Origin: Clostridiaceae bacterium
Lineage (GTDB): Bacteria > Bacillota > Clostridia > Lachnospirales > Lachnospiraceae
Assembly (NCBI GenBank): GCA_910575435.1
Contig: CAJTGI010000004.1
Span: 248,001 to 312,000 of the forward strand
Direction: 5' to 3'
Length of the DNA: 64,000 nucleotides
Position numbers and translations under genes: made by a program. The stretch's first letter is position 1. Every line of letters begins with the position of its first letter. The notes beneath the pieces were generated by a model. That model made no database searches. It saw only the letters and a list, made by a program, of their open reading frames with translations, and was not told the DNA's origin. Positions 15,448 to 24,540 of the stretch are shown in pieces.

Positions 15448-17859
15448 TCAATAATATTTAATTTTCGCTTTCTTACTAAGTCCTGCGTCGTAAAACTCAT
15501 ACATCACCATTCCCCGATCCTTCTTCCATTTCTTTGGCAACTTCAACGCCAGTTTTCGATAATTCTTGCTTCCGGTTCTCACGAAACATTTTTCCAAAGT
15601 CAGGTCCTTTTCCCATGTCTTCTTTCGGAGCGTCAATTTTTGGAGGATTTGGCAGTCCCGGAACGCATTTTCACGTATTTTCTTCACTCTCTTTCCCAAG
15701 GTAATGCTTTTCAAGGAAGTGCATCCGTCAAAGGCACCGTATTCTATCTTCTTTACATGGTCAGGGATGGTTATTTTCTGTAGTTTGCGGCAGCCAGAGA
15801 ATAAGTCGTAATCTATTTTCTTCAATTTCTTAGACAACTTGACTGTCCGCAGAGCCGTCCCGCCGGAAAATGCATTCATCCCACATGTAATCACGCTATC
15901 TTTCATAGATACTTGCTGGAGGAAGCGACTGTCAACGAATGCTCCGTAACTGATTTTTTTGACGCTCTTTGGCACGGAGAATTTCTCCCCTTTCTTGGCG
16001 GGAGGGTAGGCAATCAGCATCTTTTTAGACTTGGTGTACAGCACGCCATTTACTGCGGTAAAGTATCGGCTACCCCGTTCCACGGTGATGGAAGATAGGC
16101 TGGTACAGCCCTTCAAATTTAAGAAGTTCCCATCAAATTTTCTTGTTTTTCTTGGAATATGCAGGGATCGAAGAGAAGAGCATCCGCCAAAGCCACAGTT
16201 TAATATTTCCATATTTGAAGGGAGATTTACAGAGCGAAGTTTATTGCAGTTTTCAAAAATAGAAGAGGGGATTTCGCAATTATCTGGCAGGCGGAGTTCC
16301 AAAATATCTGAACCCTCGAAAGCTGACCAACAAATTTTTTTTAGCCCGTCATTCAGATGAATGTTCTCTATTTTAGCATCCATGAATGCATTTTCTTCTA
16401 TTATCTGTAATTCCCTGTTTATTATTACTTCTGACAGATGCTGTGTCCCGGCGAAAGCAGAGTCGCTGATTCTCTCTACTCCGTCAGGAATCTGATAACT
16501 TTTATCCTTTTTTCCAGCAGGATAGAATAGAAGAGTATGTAAGTTGCTGTCGAAGAGTACGCCCTCCTTTTGTACGATTCCCTTCAAATTTTCAGGCAAC
16601 TGGAGTTCTTCCAGACTGGAACATCCTGAAAATGCGCACGCAAAATATTGAGGAAGATTTTGCATCATTACCATCTTTAGACGTAGACAGTTTTTAAAGG
16701 CATAACCCATGTGGCCATCACCAGATATCTTAGGAATTGTGACCTTTTCCAAATGGCTGCAGTCTGCAAATGCAGAACTAATATTTTGTATCCCCTCTGG
16801 AAGCACGACTTCTTTCAATCCAGAATGGGAAAATGCGCAGTTCCCGATCAGCCTAATTCCTTTGGGGAGGTGCACCTGCTCGAGACTCTTTGCCCAGGCA
16901 AAGGCTCCTCCTGCAATATCGGCAATTCCCTCAGGAATCCTGTAGGAGGAACCTTTCTTTTTGGCAGGATAGCAGATTACTGCATTTGATGATTCATCGT
17001 TCTTCTCATTCTCTTTGCTGTATAGAACACCGTCCTCTACATAGAAGGTTTGGTTTCCCGGAGTTACGGTGATTGTTTCCAGGTTTGGCAGATTTTTGCT
17101 TGTTCCAAAGGTCTCTACGTTTTTTCCCAAGTGAATTTCTTTCAATTTGCTGCATCCTGTATCAAAACAACATGCAGTGCTTAAAGGCTCTCCCTCGTAA
17201 TCAAACCAGTAATCCAAATGCTTTACATAATCCGAGATATACGCCCTCTCCATGGCACTTCCCTCGTTGAATGCATCCATATCAATCTTGGTTATTTTTT
17301 TCCCCTGATAGCGTTCGGGGATATATAATTCTTTTAACTTTCTTCCCGCATCCGTCAGGCCAGTGATGACAGCCGGGTCACTTTCTCTGTCGTAGCTGCC
17401 GTCAGCATCGGTAAATTCAAAATATTCCTTGGATTTTCCCAGTACCTTTAATGTATAGGACAGGGATGCCTCCTTGTCTGTTCCCGCCGCCTGGTAAATC
17501 ACCTTTGCCCGGATTATGGTGGTTCCCTTCTTCCTTGGAGTGATTTTCCCCTTCTGGTTAATCTTCGCAACTTTCTGGTTGCTAGAGGAGTAGGCGACAG
17601 ATCGGATGCCCTCCCCCTGCACGCTGGTTTGGTCCGTGTTGTCCAGATAGATGATCGGCTCGTTGTTTATGAAATCTGGCGTCTTGGCAGTGCCATCTTC
17701 TTGTATTTTTGCTTGCCCTTCGGCAATGCTATTTTTGGCTGATGTTGTTAGTTCCTTGTTGGCATTGTCTTTCCCCGCCCTTGCCTGGAAGAGGCAGAAG
17801 GCGGAGAGAGCCAGTGCGGTTAAGAGGATTCCCTTTTTGATGGTTGAATTTATAACCAT
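15448..17859 (-). CDS. BspA-like leucine-rich repeat surface protein with Ig-like domain, paralogue 2
   Basis: An 803-aa family member: export signal (~6-27), a longer polar linker than its paralogues (AEGQAKIQEDGTAKTPD), the NNEP-I-YLDNTDQ segment, a Big_2 Ig-like domain (~75-150) and LRR_5 repeats to ~770. It ends in the conserved basic tail (LPKKWKKDRGMVMYEF..AGLSKK). Its sequence is the most diverged of the three intact copies, with fewer lysines in the tail, and does not share the near-identical tract linking the pseudogene and paralogue 3. AGGAG lies 8 nt before the ATG. There is a 107-bp gap after paralogue 3 in which no clear terminator was seen. Confidence 0.88.
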   Translation of the reverse strand: MVINSTIKKGILLTALALSAFCLFQARAGKDNANKELTTSAKNSIAEGQAKIQEDGTAKTPDFINNEPIIYLDNTDQTSVQGEGIRSVAYSSSNQKVAKINQKGKITPRKKGTTIIRAKVIYQAAGTDKEASLSYTLKVLGKSKEYFEFTDADGSYDRESDPAVITGLTDAGRKLKELYIPERYQGKKITKIDMDAFNEGSAMERAYISDYVKHLDYWFDYEGEPLSTACCFDTGCSKLKEIHLGKNVETFGTSKNLPNLETITVTPGNQTFYVEDGVLYSKENEKNDESSNAVICYPAKKKGSSYRIPEGIADIAGGAFAWAKSLEQVHLPKGIRLIGNCAFSHSGLKEVVLPEGIQNISSAFADCSHLEKVTIPKISGDGHMGYAFKNCLRLKMVMMQNLPQYFACAFSGCSSLEELQLPENLKGIVQKEGVLFDSNLHTLLFYPAGKKDKSYQIPDGVERISDSAFAGTQHLSEVIINRELQIIEENAFMDAKIENIHLNDGLKKICWSAFEGSDILELRLPDNCEIPSSIFENCNKLRSVNLPSNMEILNCGFGGCSSLRSLHIPRKTRKFDGNFLNLKGCTSLSSITVERGSRYFTAVNGVLYTKSKKMLIAYPPAKKGEKFSVPKSVKKISYGAFVDSRFLQQVSMKDSVITCGMNAFSGGTALRTVKLSKKLKKIDYDLFSGCRKLQKITIPDHVKKIEYGAFDGCTSLKSITLGKRVKKIRENAFRDCQILQKLTLRKKTWEKDLTLEKCFVRTGSKNYRKLALKLPKKWKKDRGMVMYEFYDAGLSKKAKIKYY

Positions 17860-17966
17860 ATGTGTTGCTCCTACTTTGTGTAAAACGATTACTCCAACTT
17901 TTCTTGTCAGAGTGATAGTTCTTGGACGTTTCCACTGTCCGATATGGAATGCCTGATTGTAGTGTT

Positions 17967-20345
17967 CTATCGGTCAAATTTGATCTTTGCCTTCCTGTTA
18001 AGTCCTGCTTTGTGAAACCATTCCAGTACGAGTTTTTTCTTCTTCTTCCATTTCTTCGGCACATGCAATGCCAGTTTGCCATAATTTTTGCTTCCTGCTC
18101 TCTCGAAACATGGTTTTGCTGGGCGCGTGATGACGTTCCATATTTTTTTTCGGAATATGATCTTTTGCAGATTTCGGCAATCCCGGAATGCATGTGCATT
18201 GATCTGGCTCACATTCTTTCCAAGGATGACACTTTTTAGGGACGTGCACCCATCAAAGGTACAATCGTTTATGCGCTTGATCTTTTCTGGTATGCATATT
18301 TCCTGCAACCTGATGCAGCCGGAGAAGGCAGAACTTTCCAACTTTTTCAAATTATTTGACAATTTGATTTTTCTCAGCGACCGCATGTTGAAAAAAGCGT
18401 TCCACTCACATTTCGTCACTCTGTTTTTCATGGTCAGTTCCCGAAGGTTGCCGCAACCTGCAAATGCTCCATAAGATACTTTTTTTATTGACTTTGGCAT
18501 GGAATACTTTTTATCTTTTTTTGCGGCAGGGTAGACAATCAGCGTCGTTTTCGATTTATTATATAGCACGCCCTTCTCTGCAGTAAAGTATTTACTTCCC
18601 TTCTCCACCGTGACGGAAGCCAGGCTGGTACAGCCAATGAAACCGTCTTCTGGATTACTGCTCATGTTGCTAGATCCATTTAAGCCGGCACCAGAATAGA
18701 TTTTTTTTGTTTTTTGGGGAATGCGCAGTGTTCGGAGGGACGTACATCCCAAAAACGTATTGTTTAATTCCTCAATATTGGGAGAAAGCCTTATAGAACG
18801 AAGTTGTTTGCATGATTCGAATGCGGCTGCCTCCAGGATTCTAACACTGTCTGGCAGAACGGCTTTCTTGATATTGCAATTCCAAAAGGATAGGGTACCT
18901 ATCTTCTGTAGTCCAGCATTGAAATGAATCTTTTCAATGTTGGCATTGCTAAATGCCATCCCTTCGATATTTTGCAGTTCTTTGTTCAGAGTGACTTCTG
19001 TTAAATGTTGCGCTCCGGCGAAAGCTCCATCGTGGATTTTCTTTACACCGCCAGGCAGATTGTAGTGCTTATCCTTCTTGCCGGCAGGGTAGAGCAGGAG
19101 GGTTTCCATGCTGCTGTCAAAGATGACATTGTCTTTTTGAGTCAGTCCCTTGATGTTTTGAGGCAGTTGGATTTTCTCCAGACTGCCACATCCCATGAAG
19201 TTCTCGCCGTTAAAGCAATTCGGTAGTCTTTTCATCTGTACCGTCTCTAGGCTGGTGCAGTCTTTGAAAGTGCGTGACATGACAATGATGTTTGGCAATG
19301 CGGGGATTACCACCTTTTTAAGGTCTGCACAATTTTGAAATGCGGAATTGCAATTTACCAGTTCTTCTGGCAGCACAACTTCCGTAAGCCCCGAATGCCG
19401 GAAAGTATCAATCAGTTCTTTAATATCTGAAGGAATTGCCACCTGCTTTAGATTTTTTGCCCAGGCAAATGCAGAATCCGCTATCTCAGTAATTCCCTCG
19501 GGAATGGCGTAGGATGTGTTCTTCTTTCCTGCTGGATAGAGCGTTAACGTTTCCTTCCCCTTAAAGAGAATGCCGTCTTGCACATGGTACGTCTTATTTC
19601 CGGAGGCTACGGTGATTTTTTCCAATCGGGGAAGTTTGTCGCTGATGCCAAAATGCGCCACGTTCTTTCCAAGATGTATCTCCCGAAGCTTATTGCACCC
19701 TCTGTCCAAGTAGGCAGGTAGTTTTGAATCAAGGTAATCTTCGTCACTTGAATTGTGCATGTCTTCCACATAGTCCGAGATAAAGAGTCTCTCCATGCGG
19801 GAGCCGTCTGCAAATGCATATCTATGGATTAGTTTCACTTTTTTTCCAAGATAGCGTTCTGGGATATATACATCTTTCAATTTTTTTCCGGCCTCTGTTA
19901 GCCCTATGATTTCCGATTCACCAAAAAAATATTTGGGATCGTTATTTAAATATATAAAGTATTCCTTGGATTTTCCCAGAACCTTCAGCGTATAGGACAG
20001 GGATGCCTCCCTGTTCTGCCCCTCCGCCTGGTAGGCGACCTTTGCTCGGATCGTGGTGGTTCCCTTCTTCTTTGGAGTGATTTTCCCCTTCTGGTTAATC
20101 TTCGCAACTTTCTGGTTGCTGGAGGAGTAGGCGACCGACTGGATGCCCTCCCCCTGCACGCTGATCTGATCCGTGTTGTCCAGATAGACAACCGGCTCGT
20201 TGTTTATGATGGCTGGCCCATTGTTTGTCATGGCTGACTTCTTGGCAATGTCGTTCTTTCCACCCCTTGCCTGGAACAGACAGAAGACGGAGAGAGCCAA
20301 CGCAGATAAAAGGACTCCCTTTTTAATAATTGTATTCATACCCAT
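17967..20345 (-). CDS. BspA-like leucine-rich repeat surface protein with Ig-like domain, paralogue 3
   Basis: A 792-aa family member with export signal, a NNGPAIINNEP linker, Big_2 Ig-like domain (~50-125), LRR_5 repeat array and the conserved lysine-rich tail (VPKKWKKKKKLVLEWF). Its last ~160 codons are almost the same as the pseudogene at 12143: 296 of 297 bases agree between 18182-18478 and 12355-12651, far more than the rest of the two genes. AAGGAG lies 8 nt before the ATG. It starts 15 bp after the end of the broken subtilase reading frame, so the subtilase and the LRR genes were or are one transcription unit. Confidence 0.88.
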   Translation of the reverse strand: MGMNTIIKKGVLLSALALSVFCLFQARGGKNDIAKKSAMTNNGPAIINNEPVVYLDNTDQISVQGEGIQSVAYSSSNQKVAKINQKGKITPKKKGTTTIRAKVAYQAEGQNREASLSYTLKVLGKSKEYFIYLNNDPKYFFGESEIIGLTEAGKKLKDVYIPERYLGKKVKLIHRYAFADGSRMERLFISDYVEDMHNSSDEDYLDSKLPAYLDRGCNKLREIHLGKNVAHFGISDKLPRLEKITVASGNKTYHVQDGILFKGKETLTLYPAGKKNTSYAIPEGITEIADSAFAWAKNLKQVAIPSDIKELIDTFRHSGLTEVVLPEELVNCNSAFQNCADLKKVVIPALPNIIVMSRTFKDCTSLETVQMKRLPNCFNGENFMGCGSLEKIQLPQNIKGLTQKDNVIFDSSMETLLLYPAGKKDKHYNLPGGVKKIHDGAFAGAQHLTEVTLNKELQNIEGMAFSNANIEKIHFNAGLQKIGTLSFWNCNIKKAVLPDSVRILEAAAFESCKQLRSIRLSPNIEELNNTFLGCTSLRTLRIPQKTKKIYSGAGLNGSSNMSSNPEDGFIGCTSLASVTVEKGSKYFTAEKGVLYNKSKTTLIVYPAAKKDKKYSMPKSIKKVSYGAFAGCGNLRELTMKNRVTKCEWNAFFNMRSLRKIKLSNNLKKLESSAFSGCIRLQEICIPEKIKRINDCTFDGCTSLKSVILGKNVSQINAHAFRDCRNLQKIIFRKKIWNVITRPAKPCFERAGSKNYGKLALHVPKKWKKKKKLVLEWFHKAGLNRKAKIKFDR

Positions 20346-20360
20346 ACATATTGCTCCTTC

Positions 20361-22614
20361 CTATTTTGTTTTATTTCCTGAATATGCTGACCAGTTTAAG
20401 TTTCCTGGATTTTTATTTCCGTTTGCCTGTATTGCATATTTGTCAAGGCGATACTGAAAAATATTGTTCTTATTTGCTCCATAGTTATAAAATGATGTGA
20501 TACCAAATGATGTTAATTTTTTACTAAACTGAAACAAAAGGGTTTCTACCACATTTTGTGCGCCATATTGGTATCTCCTAGGGCAGAACCCTGGGTTATC
20601 TGCACAGACTTTATGAACCTGTGTATCTCTGCCTTGTATAGTATAAGCCGACAAACCTGACATTGTAATACAATTAGTTTTTACGGATAATCCGAGTGTT
20701 TCGGGGATTGTATAAGTCATCGTATGTTGTGTATAAAAATTCTCTTTATTATTTTTATCTTTTATGTAGTTGATTACCTCCGCACTATTAGGCACAATCG
20801 CCTTATGCGCATAGGCATCCCCCGCCACATGCATTGCCATCCCCAAGATCCTCAGGCAGCGATTTTTCCCGGCCTTCTCCCCTGCCGTTCGTTCCACCAT
20901 AGTCTGCCGAGGGAATCTTCCCCCCCTTTTTTAACTCCCCCTTGCATATGATGTTGACTGCCTTTCTTAATTTCGTAAAATTCGCAGCATCCGAATCCAA
21001 TCCATAGTGCTGTTTGCAGTTTTCCATAACGGTGGTGATGGGCTTTGTGAGATTGTCGTGCTGCAATATTGCCAGCCTGTACAGATAGCAGACGGCCGCA
21101 ATGTAGTTTGTATTCCCATGCGCATGCATGAATTTGACTTCGTTTAATGGGATTTCTACCCCTCCGCTTGTTCCTATTTCCGTGTCTACAAAGTAGCTTA
21201 CTTTTTGTAGCACCTTGATTTTATCAGCGGTATATTTTGCCTTCCAACTACCTGAACCGCCCAAGGACGTGGTGATTAATTTATTGTGTCCGTCAGAGTT
21301 CCACAGTGCGGCGATTTCCGGCAACTGGTACTCCTTTAGTTCCGTCTCGTTACCATAGGTATGATCCGGCAGTTCCCCGATGTCGTTCCCTGGGATATAG
21401 TCCCGATGAAAAGCATCCTGGATTTCCTTGCAGTATGCGTAGTCCACCAGTCCATAGCCGCAATCGCCGTCTTCCAGCCCTCTCGCCCCGGCATCCATCC
21501 ATGCTCGGATTTTCCGGGCATCCCAGGAGGGGCAGTCTTCCCAGAGAAGGGCGGCAATGGCACTGACGTGGGGTGCGGCAAAACTGGTGCCGCTCTCTAC
21601 GGTCACGCCGCCCAGGGATGATGTGACGGGGACGCACTCTCCCGGTGCTGCAAGCTCTACCTCCTCTCCCCTGGCACTGTCTCCTGCCCGGGACATCTGG
21701 CTTGTGACGCTGCCCACGGCCAGCACTTCCGGGTATGCCGCAGGATATTCCACGGTATTGTCTTGATCTCCCGTGTTGCCAGCCGCCGCAACCAGCAAGA
21801 TGCCTTTCTGTTCTGCCTCTCTGATAATTGCTTGTAGTGCCATGGAATCCCTTCTCATGCCGAAGCTCATATTGACGATGTCCATGCCGTTATCCATGCA
21901 CCACTGGATGCCCGCAATGATGCGACTGACAGGGGACTGGTTCTTGTCGTCCAGCACTTTTACGGAATAAATGTCGGCTCTCTCGTTGATGCCGGATGTT
22001 CCCTTACCGTTGTCTTTTGCGGCAATGACACTGGCCACGGCGGTTCCGTGCCCTGTCATGTCCTCGCAGAGGTAGGATAACTCTTCCGTGTCCACTAGAT
22101 TGGCTCTTTCCGTGATTTCCATGTCTTCCGTCACGGATACGCCGGAATCCAGCACGGCTACCTTGATCCTTTTTTGTCTATCACTGCTATGCTTGGATTT
22201 CTTGCCATTGCCTATGTGGACGACTTTCCTGTTCCACTGACTCTTGGCTACTTCCTGGATTGCCTGGGCTTCCTTTTTTTCGCTGGTACTGGCGGATACC
22301 ATTTAATCTTTCTCCACGCTGGCAATGCCCTCTTCCTGTTCCAGTTTTCTGGCTTCGGTCTTTGTCAGTTCCGCTACTGCCATATCGGCATCTTTCAGAA
22401 GTTCCTCGCCTTCTGGGTTAGTTTCTGTAGCCTGGGCTTCTTCGGCAAAATCTTGGCATTTTTTCGTATTGTCGAATACGATGATGTAATCCTGCTCTGA
22501 TTCTACCGCATAGGCACTTTTAACACTTCCTGCCATGGCTACCTGTAGTGTTATGGTTGCAATCAGAAAACTGGCCAGTGCCTTTCCGCAGGGTTTCTTT
22601 GTTGCTTGACGCAT
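20361..22614 (-). pseudogene. Secreted subtilisin-like protease with C-terminal helical domain, broken by a stop and a frameshift
   Basis: Three open pieces form one gene. From ATG 22614 (GGAGG upstream) there are 103 codons with a signal peptide ending AGSVKSAYA and an inhibitor-I9-like propeptide (DYIIVFDN ... GIASVEKD). These end at a TAA (22303-22305) that is in frame with the following ATG, so a single nonsense codon separates propeptide and protease. The S8 domain then has the full triad, Asp52 (VAVLDSG), His85 (GHGTAVA) and Ser240 (GTSFAAPHV), counted from ATG 22302, plus oxyanion Asn176. At ~20863-20900, near a GGGG and an AAAAA run, the frame moves by +1. The rest, including LRILGMAMHVAGDAYAHKA, continues in the new frame to 20361. 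Sequencing error or programmed reading cannot be excluded. Confidence 0.75.
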
Positions 22615-22828
22615 GTGTAACCTCCTCTTTTTCATTTTTTCATAATGCAATCTTCGTGTTTCTCTCTTGTATACCCTACTTTCCTGTGCCGCTATCCATA
22701 ATTTACCACAAAAATTCCCAAGTTTCACGACAAAAATTCTTAAGATTTCTTAACAATTTGTTCGACTGCGAATCACATAGACCATCAATAATATTATATA
22801 TCATTTCATACGTTAACCAAGAAAAGAC

Positions 22829-22857
22829 TTGAATCATTGCCGAGAAAATACTATAGT
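22829..22857 (+). promoter_or_regulatory. Probable promoter of trkA
   Basis: TTGAAT (22829-22834), 17 bp, TATAGT (22852-22857). It would give a 5' leader of ~150 nt before trkA; no known riboswitch was recognised in that leader. Confidence 0.5.
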
Positions 22858-23015
22858 ATAATACAGCAGATTATTACGATTCACATTCATCGAGAAGGGA
22901 ATAACCGGCTCGCTGCGATCCAGGGCCAGCCTATCTCTATGATGCAATACGGCGGCGATGCCCGGCTTCCGGCAAAATCCCGGCAAGTCCGGCACACCGC
23001 AGAAATGAGGAAATT

Positions 23016-24404
23016 ATGCGCAGACAACTATCCCCTGCCAAGCAGGGACTGAATATTATCATCGTAGGCTGCGGCAAGGTGGGCATCACCCTGATCGAGC
23101 AGCTTACCAAGGAAGGGCACGACATCACGTTGATTGACAAAGATGCCCAGAAAATCCAGGAAATTTCCAATATCTACGACATCATGGGCATGGCTGGCAA
23201 TGGCGCCAGCTACAGCGTTCAGATGGATGCGGGCATCGAGAATGCCGACCTGATTATTGCGGTGACGGAGTCAGACGAGCTAAACCTTCTGTGCTGTACC
23301 GTTGCCAAGCAGGTGGGAAACTGTGCCGCCATCGCCAGGGTCCGCACCCCGGATTACAGCAAAGAATCCGGGTATCTCCGGGAAAAACTGGGGCTAACCA
23401 TGATTATCAACCCGGAACTGGAGGCCGCCAGGGAAATTGCTCGGATTCTCTACCTTCCCACTGCCCTGGAAGTCAATTCCTTCGCCCACGGACAGGCAGA
23501 ACTAGTCAAGTTCAAGATTCCAGAAAAAAATATTCTGGACGGCATGACCATTTCCATGATGCCCAGCAAATTCCCCACAAACGTGCTGATTTGCGCTATT
23601 GAGCGGGAGGGAAAGGTTACCATCCCCTCGGGAGACTTCACCATGCACAAGGGGGACATTATATCCTTCGTGGCACCCAGAAGGTCTGTGAAATCCTTTT
23701 TGGTAAATATTGGATTTAAGACCAACCGGGTGAAGGACACCCTGATCGTAGGCGGCAGCCGGGCCACATATTATCTGGCCTCCCAGTTGCTCAGCATGGG
23801 GATTTCCGTCAAGATCATCGAGCGGAACAAAGCCCGCTGCGAGGAACTGAGCATCCTGCTGCCAAAGGCCATTATCATCAATGGCGATGGCACGGACGAA
23901 GAACTTCTAAAAGGCGAGGGAATCGAGGGGGTAGAATCCTTCGTCCCCCTGACGGGCATTGACGAAGAAAATATTCTTCTTACCCTGCATGCCCAGCAGG
24001 TATCAGATACCAAGGTGATTACGAAAATAAACCGAATCAATTTCAAGGATGTGATTAGCAATCTAAATTTGGGCAGCGTGGTCTACCCCCGCTATATCAC
24101 CTCAGAGGCAATTATTGCTTACGTGCGAGCGAAAAAGGACTCCATGAACAGCAATATCGAAACATTGTACCATATGTTTGACCATCAGGTGGAAGCCATT
24201 GAGTTTCGTGTAGACGAAGCCTCAGGAGTTACGGATATTCCATTGAAGGATCTGTCTCTGAAGAAAGAATTGCTGATCTCCTTTATCAGCCGAAATGGAT
24301 CCATCCTGATTCCCTCCGGCCAGGACTGCATCAAGGTGGGGGATACGGTGATGATCGTCACCACCCACACGGGATTTAAGGACATCCAAGATATATTAAA
24401 ATGA
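23016..24404 (+). CDS. trkA: Trk potassium uptake system regulatory subunit TrkA
   Basis: A 462-aa cytoplasmic protein with two RCK units. Each has a Rossmann nucleotide-binding domain (IIIVGCGKVGITL at residues ~13-25, and LIVGGSRATYYLA at ~243-255) followed by a TrkA_C domain (~145-225 and ~380-462). TrkA binds NAD(H)/ATP and gates the TrkH channel. The acidic residue of the first domain (TLIDKDAQ) is typical for NAD binding. GAGGA lies just before the ATG. The TrkH gene follows after ~130 bp in the same direction. The length is normal for the two-unit family. Confidence 0.95.
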   Translation: MRRQLSPAKQGLNIIIVGCGKVGITLIEQLTKEGHDITLIDKDAQKIQEISNIYDIMGMAGNGASYSVQMDAGIENADLIIAVTESDELNLLCCTVAKQVGNCAAIARVRTPDYSKESGYLREKLGLTMIINPELEAAREIARILYLPTALEVNSFAHGQAELVKFKIPEKNILDGMTISMMPSKFPTNVLICAIEREGKVTIPSGDFTMHKGDIISFVAPRRSVKSFLVNIGFKTNRVKDTLIVGGSRATYYLASQLLSMGISVKIIERNKARCEELSILLPKAIIINGDGTDEELLKGEGIEGVESFVPLTGIDEENILLTLHAQQVSDTKVITKINRINFKDVISNLNLGSVVYPRYITSEAIIAYVRAKKDSMNSNIETLYHMFDHQVEAIEFRVDEASGVTDIPLKDLSLKKELLISFISRNGSILIPSGQDCIKVGDTVMIVTTHTGFKDIQDILK

Positions 24405-24540
24405 CGAAGCAGCTATTGCAGTCTCGCCGCTCATAGCCGCCAAAACATTCCGCTGGGGAATGTACATGCAGCAAATTAACATTTTCCGATAGAAGCCATA
24501 CAAGATAGAAACGATACAGTAAGAGAGAATGGAGAACACT

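Noticed and set aside
12143-20345. Tandem repeats mistaken for a CRISPR array
   Set aside because: The repetition is coding LRR units with in-frame variation, not short identical direct repeats with unique spacers.
22837-23052. 71-codon frame in the trkA leader
   Set aside because: It overlaps the trkA start in another frame and has no ribosome binding site or recognisable content.
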